DNA of 14,102 bases from an uncultured Collinsella sp. (GCA_958446785.1 CAUCXP010000016.1:1-14102), one strand, 5' to 3'. Positions 7,517 through 14,102 are shown, counted from the first letter of the stretch. Notes: generated by a model from the letters alone, not told the origin. Made by a program: numbers and translations.

Positions 7517-8068
7517 CTACTCTCCCAGCACGGCCTTCTTGGCGGCTGCAGCCATGTTGTCCAGGTCTTCCTTGGTGGGATGGTCCTTCGCGGCAACCCA
7601 GTTGTCGAGCAGCATCTTAAATCGGGCGTTTTCGGGATCTTGCTCGAGCATGGCCTCGTAGCGCTGCTTGACCGCGGGGCCCATCTTGCCCTGGCACATC
7701 GCCCAGCCCGCAAGCTCGGCATCCCCAGCCAAATTGGAAGTTACGCGGTCGATAATCTGCTGATAGTAGCTCTGGTCGGCGCCAAAACCGCAGGTGCCAA
7801 ACAGGAAGACGCGCTTACCGTGCAAGGCGGAGAGCAACGCCGCGACCGAAGGCGTGCACGCGCCCTTGTCACACCAAAAACCGACGAGCACCGTGTCGGC
7901 CGCGCAGGCGCCCTGCGCCTCGAGCGCAACCTGATCTGCATCCGCATCGTCGCTCAACGCCGCGGCATGGACAAACTCAACGCCCGCAGCCTGCAGAGCG
8001 CGCTTAATCGCACCCGAAACCATCCTGGTATTACCGCTCTTGCTGTTAACCACCAAAGAGCACGTCAT
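7517..8068 (-). CDS. Flavodoxin-family protein
   Basis: Encodes 183 residues, the usual size of a single-domain flavodoxin. The N-terminal strand is followed by NSKSGNTR (residues 8-15), the FMN phosphate-binding loop. LVGFWCDKGACTP (61-73) and VFLFGTCGFGAD (87-98) match the second and third FMN-contact loops of the Flavodoxin_3-like subgroup, in which G-F-W-x-D-K-G is typical. It is presumably a cytoplasmic FMN electron carrier; the partner oxidoreductase is not in the window. Members of this subgroup are known as BilS in bilirubin-reductase loci, but no bilR-like gene is adjacent, so that name is not applied. The start is ATG 8068, with GAGG 10 nt upstream; an in-frame GTG at 8074 is the alternative and sits too close to that site. 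A separate promoter upstream and a strong terminator downstream make it a single-gene unit after the ABC operon. Confidence 0.9.
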   Translation of the reverse strand: MTCSLVVNSKSGNTRMVSGAIKRALQAAGVEFVHAAALSDDADADQVALEAQGACAADTVLVGFWCDKGACTPSVAALLSALHGKRVFLFGTCGFGADQSYYQQIIDRVTSNLAGDAELAGWAMCQGKMGPAVKQRYEAMLEQDPENARFKMLLDNWVAAKDHPTKEDLDNMAAAAKKAVLGE

Positions 8069-8127
8069 AGTCACGTTGCCTCGTTTCCCCCAAAACTAAA
8101 GCCACTAATGCAATTTATTAGATGAAT

Positions 8128-8155
8128 ATCTTAGTACTAACGTGACAGATGTAAA
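8128..8155 (-). promoter_or_regulatory. Probable promoter of the flavodoxin-family gene
   Basis: On the minus strand TTTACA (8155-8150) and TAAGAT (8133-8128) lie 16 bp apart, about 60 bp before the flavodoxin start and after the ABC operon stop. A spaced inverted repeat, GACAGA...TCTGTC (8144-8149 and 8162-8167), touches the -35 box and could be an operator or a weak 3' hairpin of the ABC mRNA. No T tract follows the latter, so no clear terminator was found for the ABC operon. Confidence 0.5.
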
Positions 8156-8195
8156 CCACCGTCTGTCGATTGATTAATTTGCCCCACGGGCTTGC

Positions 8196-10055
8196 TTACT
8201 GGGCGAACTGACTGCGGTAGAGCTCGGCGTAGAAGCCGCCTGCCGCTAGCAGCTCGTCGTGTGTGCCGCGCTCGATAATCTGGCCGTCGCGCATGACCAG
8301 AATGCAGTCGGCGTTGCGGATGGTGCTCAGGCGGTGCGCCACCACAAAGCTTGTGCGGCCAGCCATGAGCTCGTCGAATGCTGCCTGCACCTGCAGCTCG
8401 GTGCGGGTATCGATGCTCGACGTTGCCTCGTCCAGCAGCAAGATCGCCGGGTCGGTAAGCATGACGCGCGCGATGCACAGCAGCTGTTTTTGACCCTGGC
8501 TAAACGTGCCGCCGTCCTCGCCAATCACCGTGTCGTAGCCGCCTGGCAGCTGCACGATAAACTTGTGCGCATGCGCGCGCTTGGCCGCCTCGATAACCTG
8601 TTCGCGTGTGGCATCGGGACAACCGTAGGCGATGTTGTCCGCCACGGTGCCCTCGAACAGCCACGTATCCTGCAGCACCATGCCAAAGGCACGGCGCAGG
8701 CTTGCGCGCGTGTAGTCACGCGAGGAACGGCCATCGACCGCGATGCGACCGGCGTCGATATCGTAGAACCGCAGCAGCAAATTGATGAGCGTTGTCTTGC
8801 CACAGCCCGTGGGACCGACCAGGGCAAAGCGCATGCCGGGCTTGGCATCGATGCAGATATCCTGCAGCAGTTTGCGGTCGGGCACATAGCTAAAGTCCAC
8901 ATGCTCAAACGAAACCTCGCCCTGCGGGGCGGCAAGCTCTACGGCGTCCGACGCGTCGGGCTCCTGCTCGCGCGCATCGAGCAGCGCAAACATGCGGCGC
9001 GCCGAGGCGTACGCGGTCTGGATCTGCGTGATGACGTTGGTGACCTCATTGAACGGCTTGGTGTACTGGTTGGCATAGGACAGGAAGATCTGCACGCCGC
9101 CCACCGTGAGCGCCGCGGGCACGCCCGTGATCACGCCCACGCAGCCGATGACGGCAACCACGGCGTAGATGATGTTATTGATAAAGCGCGTACCGGGGTT
9201 GGAAAGCGAGCCCATAAACTGCGCGCGCTCCCCTGCCGTATAGAGTTCGGCATTGAGGGCGTCGAAGCGCTGCTGGGCGTTCGGGCCATAGGCAAAGGCG
9301 TCGACAAGCTTTTGCTCGCCTACGTACTCCTCGATATGACCACCAAGTTGGCCCTGGATGCGCTGCTGTGCCGTAAAGCTCTTGTTGGAAAGCTTGGCGA
9401 TGGCGCCGGCTGCAAAAATGGAAAGCGGCGTGACGAGCACCACCACGAGCGTCATGGCCAGGTTAATGGAGAGCATAAACGCGAGCGTGCCCACGATGGT
9501 GATAACGCCGGTGAAGAGCTGCGTGAAGCCCTGCAGCAGACCGTCGCCCACCTGGTCGACGTCATTGACCACGCGGCTCATAAGGTCGCCGTGGGCATGG
9601 CTGTCGATAAAGCTGAGCGGCATACGGCTGAGCTTGTCGCTCGCCTCCACGCGCATGTCACGCACCGTCTCGTAGGACAGGCGGTTGACGCAATAGCCCT
9701 GCAGCCACTGGAAGGACGCTGCTCCCACCACGACGAGCGCGAGTTTGGTAACGAGCGGCAGCAGCGCATCGAAGTCCACCTGGCCCGCGGCAACGATCAG
9801 GTCGATGCCCTCGCCAATGAGGATGGGCGTGTAGAGCTGCAGGATCACCGAGACGGCGGCACTCACAAACGACGCCGCAAACGAGACGCGGTGCGGACGA
9901 ACATAGCCCAGCAGGCGGCGAGTCACCGCACCGGCGGGATAGCGCTCGGGGTCGCCGGGCTGGCGCGGACCGTCACCCAGGTCGTTGAGGTTATCGTTGC
10001 CGGACACGTTGGCCGTCATCGTGGCGACCGAACCGGAGGAAGTGTACGGATTCAT
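8196..10055 (-). CDS. ABC exporter half-transporter, consensus-site subunit
   Basis: Encodes 619 residues: a cytoplasmic N-terminal extension (~1-45), a six-helix membrane domain (~50-345) and a nucleotide-binding domain (~380-619). Motifs: Walker A GPTGCGKTT (414-422), Q-loop Gln462, signature FSQGQ (518-522), Walker B ILLLDE (538-543) with the catalytic Glu543 intact, and H-loop His574 in VVAHRLSTI. The signature departs from LSGGQ while the rest is intact. In heterodimeric exporters such as LmrCD, BmrCD and TM287/288, this pattern belongs to the subunit whose own Walker motifs form the active site. Its non-canonical signature completes the inactive site on the partner. Start ATG 10055 directly abuts the partner's stop codon and has AAGGAGGG 7 nt upstream, so the two are co-expressed. 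The substrate cannot be read from sequence; multidrug or lipid/peptide export are the usual roles. Confidence 0.93.
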   Translation of the reverse strand: MNPYTSSGSVATMTANVSGNDNLNDLGDGPRQPGDPERYPAGAVTRRLLGYVRPHRVSFAASFVSAAVSVILQLYTPILIGEGIDLIVAAGQVDFDALLPLVTKLALVVVGAASFQWLQGYCVNRLSYETVRDMRVEASDKLSRMPLSFIDSHAHGDLMSRVVNDVDQVGDGLLQGFTQLFTGVITIVGTLAFMLSINLAMTLVVVLVTPLSIFAAGAIAKLSNKSFTAQQRIQGQLGGHIEEYVGEQKLVDAFAYGPNAQQRFDALNAELYTAGERAQFMGSLSNPGTRFINNIIYAVVAVIGCVGVITGVPAALTVGGVQIFLSYANQYTKPFNEVTNVITQIQTAYASARRMFALLDAREQEPDASDAVELAAPQGEVSFEHVDFSYVPDRKLLQDICIDAKPGMRFALVGPTGCGKTTLINLLLRFYDIDAGRIAVDGRSSRDYTRASLRRAFGMVLQDTWLFEGTVADNIAYGCPDATREQVIEAAKRAHAHKFIVQLPGGYDTVIGEDGGTFSQGQKQLLCIARVMLTDPAILLLDEATSSIDTRTELQVQAAFDELMAGRTSFVVAHRLSTIRNADCILVMRDGQIIERGTHDELLAAGGFYAELYRSQFAQ

Positions 10056-11918
10056 TTAGCAGCCCTCCTTTGCGCAGACGGATGCGGGGGCGGTCGGAGC
10101 GGACGCGAGTCTTGGGGTGGGCGTGGGCGTCGTGCTCCCCTGCTGGCCCTCGAGCTCCTCGCGGCGCAGCTGCGACTGGCAAATCTCGCGATAGAGCTGG
10201 CAGGTCGCGTACAGCTCATCGTGCGTGCCCAGGCCCGCGACCGAACCGTGATCGAGCACGCAGATCATGTCGGCGTCGCGCACGGTCGAAACGCGCTGGC
10301 TCACGATGACGGTCGTGAGCGGCAGCCCGCCCTCGGCGGCACCGCGCACGCTGCGCTCGCGGATGGCGTGGCGAAGCGCCGCGTCGGTCTTAAAGTCGAG
10401 CGCCGAGGCAGAATCGTCCATGATCAGAACCTGCGGCGAGCCCACTAAGGCGCGCGCGATAGTCAGGCGCTGGCGCTGACCGCCGCTAAAGTTCTTGCCG
10501 CCCGCCTCGACCGGGGCATCCAGGGCTTGGGGCTTGTTGCGCACGAATTCGCTGGCCTGCGCCATATCGAGCGCCGCCCAGAGCTCATCGTCGGTCGCTG
10601 ACTCGTCACGCCAGGTCAGGTTGCTGCGGATGGTGCCGCTCACCAGCGACGCGCGCTGCGGGACGGTCGCGACCACATGGCGCAGCTGGTCGAGCGGCCA
10701 GGCGCGCACGTCGGCGCCCATCACGCTCACGCTGCCAGCGCTCGCATCGTGCAGGCGCGGGATAAGCGAAACGAGCGTGGACTTGCCGCTGCCCGTGCCG
10801 CCGATAATGCCGAGCGTCTTGCCCAGCGGCAGCTCCAGCGTCACATCGCTCACGGCATTTGCCGCGCCCACGCCAAACGAAAAGCTCGCATGGTCAAAGC
10901 TCAACGCAGGAACGGGAGCGACATTGCCCGGCTCGGGCAGTGCGACCGGCTGGTTGCCCTCATCGGTAATGCTCGGCACGCAATTGAGCACCTCGTTGAT
11001 ACGCGACGCGCTGGCGCTCGACTTGGTAAAGACCACGACCAGGTTGGCGACATACACGATGGAGGTGAGGGTCTGCGTCATGTAGTTGACGAACGCCATG
11101 ACCTGACCCTGCGTGAGCTCGCCCACGTTGACCTGGATGCCGCCGACCCACAGGATGGCGCACACGCCCAGGTTCATCACAAGAAACGTGACGGGGTTGA
11201 GAATCGACGAGAGCTTGCCCACCGCGATGGCAGTATTGGCCTGGTCATCGGCGGCTTGGGCAAAGCGCTCACGCTCGTGATCTTCACGCACAAACGCACG
11301 GACCACGCGAGCGCCCGAAAGGCCTTCGCGGCAGATAAGCGCGATGCGGTCGAGCTTTGCCTGCAGCTGCTTGTAGTACGGAATACAGCGCGCCATGACA
11401 ACCCAGAACACCAGGCCAATGGCGGGCGTGCAAATCAAAAAGATGATGCCGAGCTTAAGGTCGATGGCAAGGGCCGCGACCATGGAGCCCGCCGCCAGGA
11501 AGGGCCAGCGGATGAGCATGCGCACCCCCAGCGCCACGGCGAGCTGCACCTGGTTGACGTCGTTGGTAATGCGCGTGATGAGCGACGGCGTGCCAAAACG
11601 GTCGAGTTCGGCATAGCTCAGCTTGTTGATGTGCTGGTAGAGCGCGCCGCGAATGTCGGTGCCCATGCCCTGCGAGGTGAGCGCCGCCATCTTTTGGCAG
11701 ACGAGCGTAAACGAGATGCCGATCACAGCCATGGCGCCAAGTACCATACCGTAGTGGACGACGGCGTTCACGTCGTGTGCGCCGATACCCTTATCAATCA
11801 TCTGGGCAATCACCAGCGGCGTCAGCAGGTCAAAGATCACTTCGATCAGCTTGCACGCAGGACCAATCACCATATAGCGGCGAAACTTACCGCCAAAACG
11901 CCTGAGCAGCTCAATCAT
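10056..11918 (-). CDS. ABC exporter half-transporter, degenerate-site subunit
   Basis: Encodes 620 residues: membrane domain (~15-300) and nucleotide-binding domain (~338-620). Motifs: Walker A GGTGSGKST (373-381), Q-loop Gln421, signature FSGGQ (477-481) and Walker B VLIMDD (497-502). The catalytic glutamate is replaced by Asp502, and the H-loop histidine by Gln541 (VSQRVST). Both changes are the standard marks of the degenerate half of a heterodimeric exporter, while the intact SGGQ signature serves the partner's active site. The match between the two subunits is complete, so they should function only as a pair. Start ATG 11918 has GGGAG 9 nt upstream. An in-frame GTG at 11975 would add 19 residues but would overlap the predicted promoter. 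First gene of a two-gene operon, divergent from the LANTG surface-protein gene. The C-terminal tail is low-complexity (TTPTPTPRLASAPTAPAS). Confidence 0.93.
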   Translation of the reverse strand: MIELLRRFGGKFRRYMVIGPACKLIEVIFDLLTPLVIAQMIDKGIGAHDVNAVVHYGMVLGAMAVIGISFTLVCQKMAALTSQGMGTDIRGALYQHINKLSYAELDRFGTPSLITRITNDVNQVQLAVALGVRMLIRWPFLAAGSMVAALAIDLKLGIIFLICTPAIGLVFWVVMARCIPYYKQLQAKLDRIALICREGLSGARVVRAFVREDHERERFAQAADDQANTAIAVGKLSSILNPVTFLVMNLGVCAILWVGGIQVNVGELTQGQVMAFVNYMTQTLTSIVYVANLVVVFTKSSASASRINEVLNCVPSITDEGNQPVALPEPGNVAPVPALSFDHASFSFGVGAANAVSDVTLELPLGKTLGIIGGTGSGKSTLVSLIPRLHDASAGSVSVMGADVRAWPLDQLRHVVATVPQRASLVSGTIRSNLTWRDESATDDELWAALDMAQASEFVRNKPQALDAPVEAGGKNFSGGQRQRLTIARALVGSPQVLIMDDSASALDFKTDAALRHAIRERSVRGAAEGGLPLTTVIVSQRVSTVRDADMICVLDHGSVAGLGTHDELYATCQLYREICQSQLRREELEGQQGSTTPTPTPRLASAPTAPASVCAKEGC

Positions 11919-11962
11919 GTATAGGCGCTCCCTATCATCATCCACATTCAATTCGAACCATG

Positions 11963-11992
11963 ATAGTACCGCCACCCCAAAAGAAGCGTAAA
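11963..11992 (-). promoter_or_regulatory. Probable promoter of the ABC exporter operon
   Basis: On the minus strand TTTACG (11992-11987) and TACTAT (11968-11963) are 18 bp apart, about 45 bp before the chosen ATG at 11918. The boxes match consensus at four of six positions each, so support is moderate. Confidence 0.45.
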
Positions 11993-12007
11993 CAACTCGT
12001 CATTTCT

Positions 12008-12024
12008 AATGGGATTCGGTTTCC
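12008..12024 (-). repeat. Solitary half-site of the 62-bp palindromic repeat family
   Basis: The minus-strand reading GGAAACCGAATCCCATT differs at one of 17 positions from GGAAACCGCATCCCATT in the array (unit beginning 7295). It lies in the divergent intergenic region, just upstream of the ABC promoter. No matching second arm of the hairpin was seen nearby. Confidence 0.5.
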
Positions 12025-12072
12025 AAAGAAGCGGAAAGGCACGCGCACGCCCAGCCAGTGTCGGGTCGACCG

Positions 12073-12101
12073 CTTGGTATACTTACATTAGTGCTACCAA
12101 G
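12073..12101 (+). promoter_or_regulatory. Extended -10 promoter with overlapping inverted repeat, LANTG protein gene
   Basis: TTGGTATACT contains TG-n-TATACT (12075-12083), an extended -10 element that can work without a good -35 box; none is evident. An inverted repeat, CTTGGTA (12073-12079) and TACCAAG (12095-12101), brackets the box and the expected start site, a typical operator position. The transcript would have a leader of roughly 45 nt. Confidence 0.5.
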
Positions 12102-12133
12102 TTAGTCGCCGACCCTTGAAATGAGGTGCCGAG

Positions 12134-13201
12134 ATGAACGACATTCTCGCAAGAAGAGCAAGACGAGCAACTGTGGGCATCGCCCTTTCCGCGGCACTTG
12201 TCGCGGGAATCGCCCCCGTAACGGCGATCGCGGCAGAAACCAGTTCCCCCACCGGTGCGGCCGTTTCGCAGACGAGCGCCGCCAACGGCAATTCGGGCGC
12301 CCCGCAGACAGAAGACGCGGCCGCCGCAAAAGAAAAAGCGTATGCAGCCATGCAGGAAGCGCTCAAAAACCTCGAGGCCGCAAAAGACGCCGCAAGTCCC
12401 GAGAAAATTGCGAGATTCAATGATGACATTGCCCGTTTTCAAGAGCTCCGCGACAAGATGGCGGCGCAAGCCGTCGAAGAGAGGGAACTCCTTCCCACCA
12501 TGCAAGCGGACATCGATGCAGCCCAAGCCAAATACGACGGGGCCATCAACCGGGTAAGCGAGCTCCAAGCAGAATTAGACAAGAAACTTGAGGTGCTTAA
12601 GGCACTCGAAGCGCTCGGCGACGAGGAGCTTGTCGAAACTGTTAAACAGCAAATAAAGCAGTTGCGCCAAGAGATCGTAACGGCAAAAGCGCGAGTTGAC
12701 TTTTGCGAAATGGAGCTCCGCGAGGTCAAGGGCCGCCTCGAAAGGCAGGAAAGACAAGTTAATGACTGTGAACGTGCTGCAGAGAAGTATAAAGCCCATA
12801 CCGACCAGTTCATAGCCTGGCGAGATGCGCTCCTCGACAATTTGAAAAAAGCGCAAACGGCCTATGACGACGCCTGCAAGGCATACGAAGAGGCGAAAGC
12901 CGCGGCAGACAAGGCCACCTCGCCCGAGATAACGCAACCGACCGAGACGACGCCTCCCTCCAACTCGGCGCAACCGGCCGAGGCGACACAGCCCACCGGC
13001 TCGTCCGCAACCGGTAAAGACACCTCGCCAAACTCCACCAAGCAGGCGAACTCGAGCAGCGGCAAACAAGCAGATACGACCGCCGACAAGCTCGCGAACA
13101 CGGGCGACACAACACCGAGCGCAATCGCACTCGCAGGAATCGCCACCGCAGGCCTCGGAATAACCGCCACAGCCACACGCCGCATCAGGAACTCAAAATA
13201 G
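12134..13201 (+). CDS. Secreted coiled-coil surface protein with LANTG sorting signal
   Basis: Encodes 355 residues. Residues 1-34 form a signal peptide: RRARR basic start, hydrophobic core, cleavage near AIAA/ET. Residues ~65-270 are charged and rich in Ala, Glu, Lys and Gln with heptad-like spacing (for example QAELDKKLEVLKALEAL and EMELREVKGRLERQERQ), indicating a long coiled-coil rod. A Thr/Ser/Pro/Gln-rich linker (~270-318) would span the wall. LANTGD (320-325), a hydrophobic helix (~330-346) and the basic tail RRIRNSK form a sortase signal; LAxTG is the form preferred by class E sortases of actinobacteria. No sortase gene is present here. The start at 12134 has AGGTG upstream. Cysteines occur within the rod (VDFCEM, VNDCER and DACKAY). 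Overall shape resembles M-protein-like or other rod-type wall proteins; ligand unknown. It is the only plus-strand gene and is closed by a strong hairpin. Confidence 0.9.
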   Translation: MNDILARRARRATVGIALSAALVAGIAPVTAIAAETSSPTGAAVSQTSAANGNSGAPQTEDAAAAKEKAYAAMQEALKNLEAAKDAASPEKIARFNDDIARFQELRDKMAAQAVEERELLPTMQADIDAAQAKYDGAINRVSELQAELDKKLEVLKALEALGDEELVETVKQQIKQLRQEIVTAKARVDFCEMELREVKGRLERQERQVNDCERAAEKYKAHTDQFIAWRDALLDNLKKAQTAYDDACKAYEEAKAAADKATSPEITQPTETTPPSNSAQPAEATQPTGSSATGKDTSPNSTKQANSSSGKQADTTADKLANTGDTTPSAIALAGIATAGLGITATATRRIRNSK

Positions 13202-13244
13202 CCGCCAGCGGTTATTGTCTTCGCCAATCCACAAGCCCAGAGAC

Positions 13245-13292
13245 AAAAAGAGGCCTGTTTCCCCGACCAAAACCAGGGAAACGGGCCTCTTT
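13245..13292 (+). terminator. Bidirectional hairpin terminator after the LANTG protein gene
   Basis: Arms 13250-13263 and 13276-13289 pair over 14 bp with one wobble, extended by three A-T pairs. The plus-strand transcript ends in TTTACTT and the minus-strand transcript in TTTTT, so it can stop transcription from both sides. It lies about 45 nt after the stop of the LANTG protein gene. Confidence 0.85.
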
Positions 13293-13370
13293 ACTTGTAA
13301 AAACAAATGGTAATGCCACCATCTCTTGAACCACGTAGCCATTGATGTCTTGGCGCAGCCAGCGAGCGAC

Positions 13371-13461
13371 ATCCAGGGCGAACAAGTTGGCATGAAAAAG
13401 GCAAGGCATAGACCTTCTGGTCATGCCTTGCCTTTTGAATGACAAATTGTTCGCCCTGGGT
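13371..13461. repeat. Nested inverted repeat between the LANTG and SRP RNA genes
   Basis: An outer pair of arms, CCAGGGCGAACAA (13373-13385) and its perfect complement at 13447-13459, encloses a stronger inner hairpin. The inner stem (13396-13414 with 13419-13436) pairs 18 bp with one bulged A and a TTCT loop, and ends in A/T runs on both strands. The inner hairpin alone can act as a bidirectional terminator, here behind the SRP RNA gene. The outer arms are not needed for that and suggest a larger cruciform or the remains of a palindromic element. Confidence 0.75.
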
Positions 13462-13518
13462 GGCGCGCAGCGTCGAGCATTGCGCGGTTTGGTAAAACCA
13501 CGCAAAAAGAAAGCCCGT

Positions 13519-13621
13519 GCGCTCGATGGATTCGGATGCCCGACAGAGGCTCCTTATGGCTGCTTCCTTCCGGACCTGACCAGATTCGGAACATGTCGTC
13601 ATCCGAACCCATCGAACGCGC
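13519..13621 (-). ncRNA. ffs: Signal recognition particle RNA, small bacterial type (4.5S-like)
   Basis: The minus strand contains GGTCAGGTCCGGAAGGAAGC followed by AGCC, the near-invariant apical domain (GGAA tetraloop and Ffh-binding internal loops) of bacterial SRP RNA. The ends are complementary: the 5' part from 13621 (GCGCGTTCGATGG...) pairs with the 3' part ending at 13519 (...CCATCGAGCGC), giving a rod of about 103 nt, typical of the small form without an Alu domain. It acts with the Ffh protein in co-translational targeting to the membrane. The terminal stem followed by TTTCTTTTT (plus-strand 13504-13512) probably serves as terminator. Ends are set by pairing and could be off by a few nt. 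Confidence 0.93.
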
Positions 13622-13635
13622 TAGGCGCTCGGTAT

Positions 13636-13664
13636 ATCTTACCCGCTCCCGCCCGATGGGGCAA
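13636..13664 (-). promoter_or_regulatory. ffs: Promoter of the SRP RNA gene
   Basis: On the minus strand TTGCCC (13664-13659) and TAAGAT (13641-13636) are separated by 17 bp. The -10 box ends about 15 nt before the first base of the folded SRP RNA, so only a short 5' extension would need trimming. The spacer is very GC-rich. Confidence 0.7.
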
Positions 13665-13673
13665 GACAGCTAA

Positions 13674-13755
13674 TTTGGGACGGGGCTTTTTTGACTACTT
13701 TTTGACTGGTGGGGCATCAGGGTGGCGAAAGTAGTCAAGGAGGCCCCGTCCTAAA
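13674..13755. repeat. Long inverted repeat A, next to the SRP RNA promoter
   Basis: Arms 13674-13701 and 13728-13755 (28 bp each) are complementary except for about four positions, around a 26-nt spacer. The arms begin TTTGGGACGGGGC and end GACTACTTT. No T tract follows on the minus strand. The left arm ends about 10 bp from the -35 box of the SRP RNA promoter. Confidence 0.8.
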
Positions 13756-13773
13756 TAGACTGATCTGGTGCTG

Positions 13774-13935
13774 TGCCACGAAAAGGGCCCATCTACTACG
13801 TTTAGGTCGCAGGGGTCGACCATAGCCGACTTTTTCGAAAATCGGCAAGCTTTCTACCTGCGGTTTTGTTTTTGCAAATTCCGGGATGGTCGAGGGTGGC
13901 CGGCTTAACGTAGTAGATGGTCGCATTTCGTGGCA
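13774..13935. repeat. Long interrupted inverted repeat B
   Basis: Outer arms read TGCCACGAAA (13774) and TTTCGTGGCA (to 13935); further in, CATCTACTACGTT pairs with AACGTAGTAGATG, and GTCGACCAT with ATGGTCGAG (one mismatch). Paired blocks extend about 50 nt into each side, separated by short unpaired stretches. A smaller hairpin (13825-13846, with TTTTTCGAAAA at its core) lies inside. Overall it could fold as a branched RNA or a cruciform of about 160 nt. No coding content was recognised. Confidence 0.75.
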
Positions 13936-13970
13936 AACGGTCCGACCCAAGACCCAAGGCAGCCAACCTC

Positions 13971-13982
13971 GAATGGCCATTC
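13971..13982. repeat. Perfect 12-bp palindrome
   Basis: GAATGGCCATTC reads the same on both strands and lies 3 bp before inverted repeat C. It may be a protein-binding site or part of the hairpin cluster. Twelve bases alone are weak evidence. Confidence 0.4.
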
Positions 13983-13985
13983 TCA

Positions 13986-14054
13986 AAGTTGCGGTGGAAT
14001 ACGGACTGAATTGGCCCCTTAAAGGCAAAAACACTCCGTATTCCACCGCAACTT
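13986..14054. repeat. Long perfect inverted repeat C
   Basis: Arms 13986-14005 and 14035-14054 are perfectly complementary over 20 bp (AAGTTGCGGTGG... at the base), separated by 29 nt that contain a small GCC...GGC pairing. No T run follows either arm. The sequence is unrelated to repeats A and B. The remaining bases to the window end show no recognisable feature. Confidence 0.8.
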
Positions 14055-14102
14055 ATAGGGAGATAGGCCTTAGAGGCGAGCGAGGTCATAGGCTTGTGCG
14101 GC

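Noticed and set aside
6924..7661. Short frames across the 62-bp repeats on both strands
   Set aside because: They encode repeat-derived peptides, pass through the G10 tract, and lack ribosome sites and recognisable domains.
8259..10448. 729-codon open frame on the plus strand
   Set aside because: It is the antisense of the ABC transporter genes, rich in His, Arg and Ala from GC-rich complement codons, with no recognisable domain; the minus-strand products carry all ABC motifs.
10677..11924. 415-codon open frame on the plus strand
   Set aside because: Antisense shadow of the degenerate-site ABC subunit, with the same His/Arg-rich composition and no domain.
13735..14089. Two overlapping minus-strand frames of about 100 codons
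   Set aside because: They read straight through inverted repeats B and C, have no domain or convincing ribosome site, and are better explained by the palindromes.
13290..14102. tRNA genes
   Set aside because: The area was examined for cloverleaf stems and a T-arm GTTCGAAT-like motif; only the SRP RNA and hairpins were found.

Overview
The window looks like a chromosomal segment from a high-GC Gram-positive gut actinobacterium, most likely a Collinsella-like member of the Coriobacteriia. This is inferred from GC-rich codon use in the genes, a LAxTG-type sorting signal, the small bacterial form of SRP RNA, and a surface protein with MGW/FGW-type repeats. I could not run a taxonomic search. Nearly everything is on the minus strand; one surface-protein gene is on the plus strand.

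Region 1 to about 6.9 kb (minus strand) is an export operon. From its promoter near 6.85 kb it runs: an ER-type signal peptidase of the SipW family (6704-6147), a TasA/camelysin-like protein with a SipW-type signal peptide (6075-5311), a second, divergent TasA-like protein (5223-4576), and a very large secreted protein (4572 to beyond base 1, at least 1524 residues). The large protein has a GLUG-like beta-helical N-terminal part and at least six GW-type (InlB B-repeat/MGW) modules. The plausible reading is a coriobacterial counterpart of the Bacillus tapA-sipW-tasA fibre operon, coupled to a giant adhesin. The first TasA-like gene is bracketed by two strong RNA hairpins, which suggests it is expressed at a different level from its neighbours.

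Region 6.7-7.5 kb holds no convincing gene. It contains the operon promoter with an operator-like palindrome, a run of ten C/G inside a possible second promoter, a tandem array of a 62-bp repeat that is itself palindromic, and the terminator of the next gene upstream.

Region 7.5-12.0 kb (minus strand) holds a two-gene operon for a heterodimeric ABC exporter (11918-10056 and 10055-8196), followed by a flavodoxin-fold protein (8068-7517) with its own likely promoter. One ABC subunit has a degenerate ATP site and the other the consensus site, as in LmrCD/BmrCD/TM287-288.

Region 12.0-13.3 kb (plus strand) encodes a secreted coiled-coil protein with a C-terminal LANTG sorting signal, transcribed divergently from the ABC operon and closed by a strong hairpin.

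Region 13.3-14.1 kb holds the SRP RNA gene (minus strand) with a clear promoter, a nested inverted repeat on one side, and about 430 gene-free bases on the other that carry three unrelated long inverted repeats. The strongest candidates for something undescribed are the SipW/TasA/adhesin operon with its RNA hairpins and possible phase-variable promoter, the 62-bp palindromic repeat family, and the hairpin cluster beside the SRP RNA gene.
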